A DNA stretch of 64,000 bases from Siphonodentalium dalli (lineage: Eukaryota > Mollusca > Scaphopoda > Gadilida > Siphonodentaliidae). This document shows, in pieces, positions 63,529 to 64,000 of the stretch. The notes below the pieces were generated by a model, which was not told where the DNA came from, ran no database searches, and was given only the letters and a program-made list of their open reading frames with translations. Location of the stretch: positions 8,200,036 to 8,264,035 of the forward strand of contig CP136069.1 in assembly GCA_032622095.1 (NCBI GenBank). Direction: 5' to 3'. Made by a program: the position numbers and the translations under genes. Positions within the stretch are counted from its first letter, which is position 1. The number at the start of each line of letters is the position of its first letter.

Positions 63529-64000
63529 AGCTCAACTTTACTTTGTAAAATTTGAGCCATTGCCATGGCTTGTTATCCGTCATCCGGTTGTGTGTGTATG
63601 CATGTGTGTATTAGGGTGTGTGCGTCTGTGTCTGTCAACAATTTCCTTTAGCATGGGCTACAGGTCGTATCATTGGTTGGATCATTATGAAATTTGTCAA
63701 AGCTGTTGACATTTAGATGGCAACGAGTCAATTTCGCATCATTCGGCCAAAAAACGTGGCCACCTGCAGCAATCTTGGATTTCAAAATTCAGTCCATTAG
63801 CACGGGTTAATATTGACATGTAGATGGGAAACGATTCATTTTGGGGTCATTCGGCCATAAAACATGGCCGCCGGCAGCCATCTTGGATTTTACTCTTTGC
63901 ATGATCAAATCCTTTGGCATGGGATACAAAACGTACCTTTTGTCGGATCATTATGAAAACATTGACATGTAGATGGGAACAAATCATTTTGGGGTCATTC
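63529..64000 (+). mobile_element. E element, left part (runs off the window)
   Basis: TAGCTCAACTTTACTTTGTA start, (gtgtgt)n stretch, then units with ATGTAGATGGGAAC and 'cattcggcc.taaaacatggccgccggcagccatcttgg'. Same family as 1144-1987. Confidence 0.85.

Overview
This is a non-genic, repeat-saturated stretch of an invertebrate nuclear genome. It is AT-rich and full of non-autonomous DNA transposons (MITEs), foldback elements, satellites and a few retrotransposon fragments. A marine mollusc, probably a bivalve, is the best guess. The reason is the repeat style: dispersed elements with GTCCGTCCGTC runs and units reading 'tttggggtcattcggccaaa...catggccgcc...catcttggatttta'. That is an impression from memory and was not searched. 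I see no complete host gene, rRNA, tRNA or CRISPR. Most open frames here are translations of palindromes or satellites.

Family names used below. (1) TTAA families, piggyBac-type by the TTAA target duplication and CCC ends: A (ends CCCTTTACCCAACA), B (CCCTTTGAGTGCCAGG), H (CCCTTTCATGACGGGAG), G (about 85 bp, CCCATACAGAGCCCC) and W (CACGTTGAATGC). A, B, H and a fifth end type, P, all carry one or two copies of one ~70 bp near-perfect palindrome, the 'hairpin module' (GCCAATGCATTCTCTTATAT...). About 50 copies or remnants lie in this window. (2) C: a 150-220 bp TA-flanked foldback (TACAGTAATGCCC). (3) D: a hAT-like MITE (ends CAAGCCTGAG or CAAGCCTTGA, 8-bp target duplications) carrying two ~90 bp palindromes of unrelated sequence. 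(4) Single-family items E, K, L, M, N, Q, R, T, U, V, Y and Z.

Layout: 0-9.9 kb is nested A/B/C/D elements with 100-bp and 53-bp satellites. 10.1-18.7 kb is one 8.6-kb element (N) with 27-bp terminal inverted repeats that split a hairpin of an A element; it holds decayed fragments of a transposon protein gene. 18.7-29 kb has A, C and D elements, a 68-bp satellite and a LINE relic. 29-38 kb has a 26-bp satellite, a second LINE end, B/D/A elements and a 43-bp satellite with inverted ends. 38-56 kb is dense nesting, including a TTAA element with a repeated palindromic motif (W) and a 1.1-kb composite inverted repeat. 56-64 kb has degenerate long repeats, then A, C, D and E elements.

The most striking observation is structural. 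The A/B hairpin, the H hairpin and the unrelated D hairpin have the same apex: 5'-T, five paired bases, ATA loop, five paired bases, C-3', that is a T/C mismatch five pairs below an ATA triloop. The T-bearing arm always faces the element terminus. The five-base stems differ between families but stay complementary. Two element classes with different target duplications (TTAA versus 8 bp) therefore share one hairpin design, which suggests that something reads the structure.
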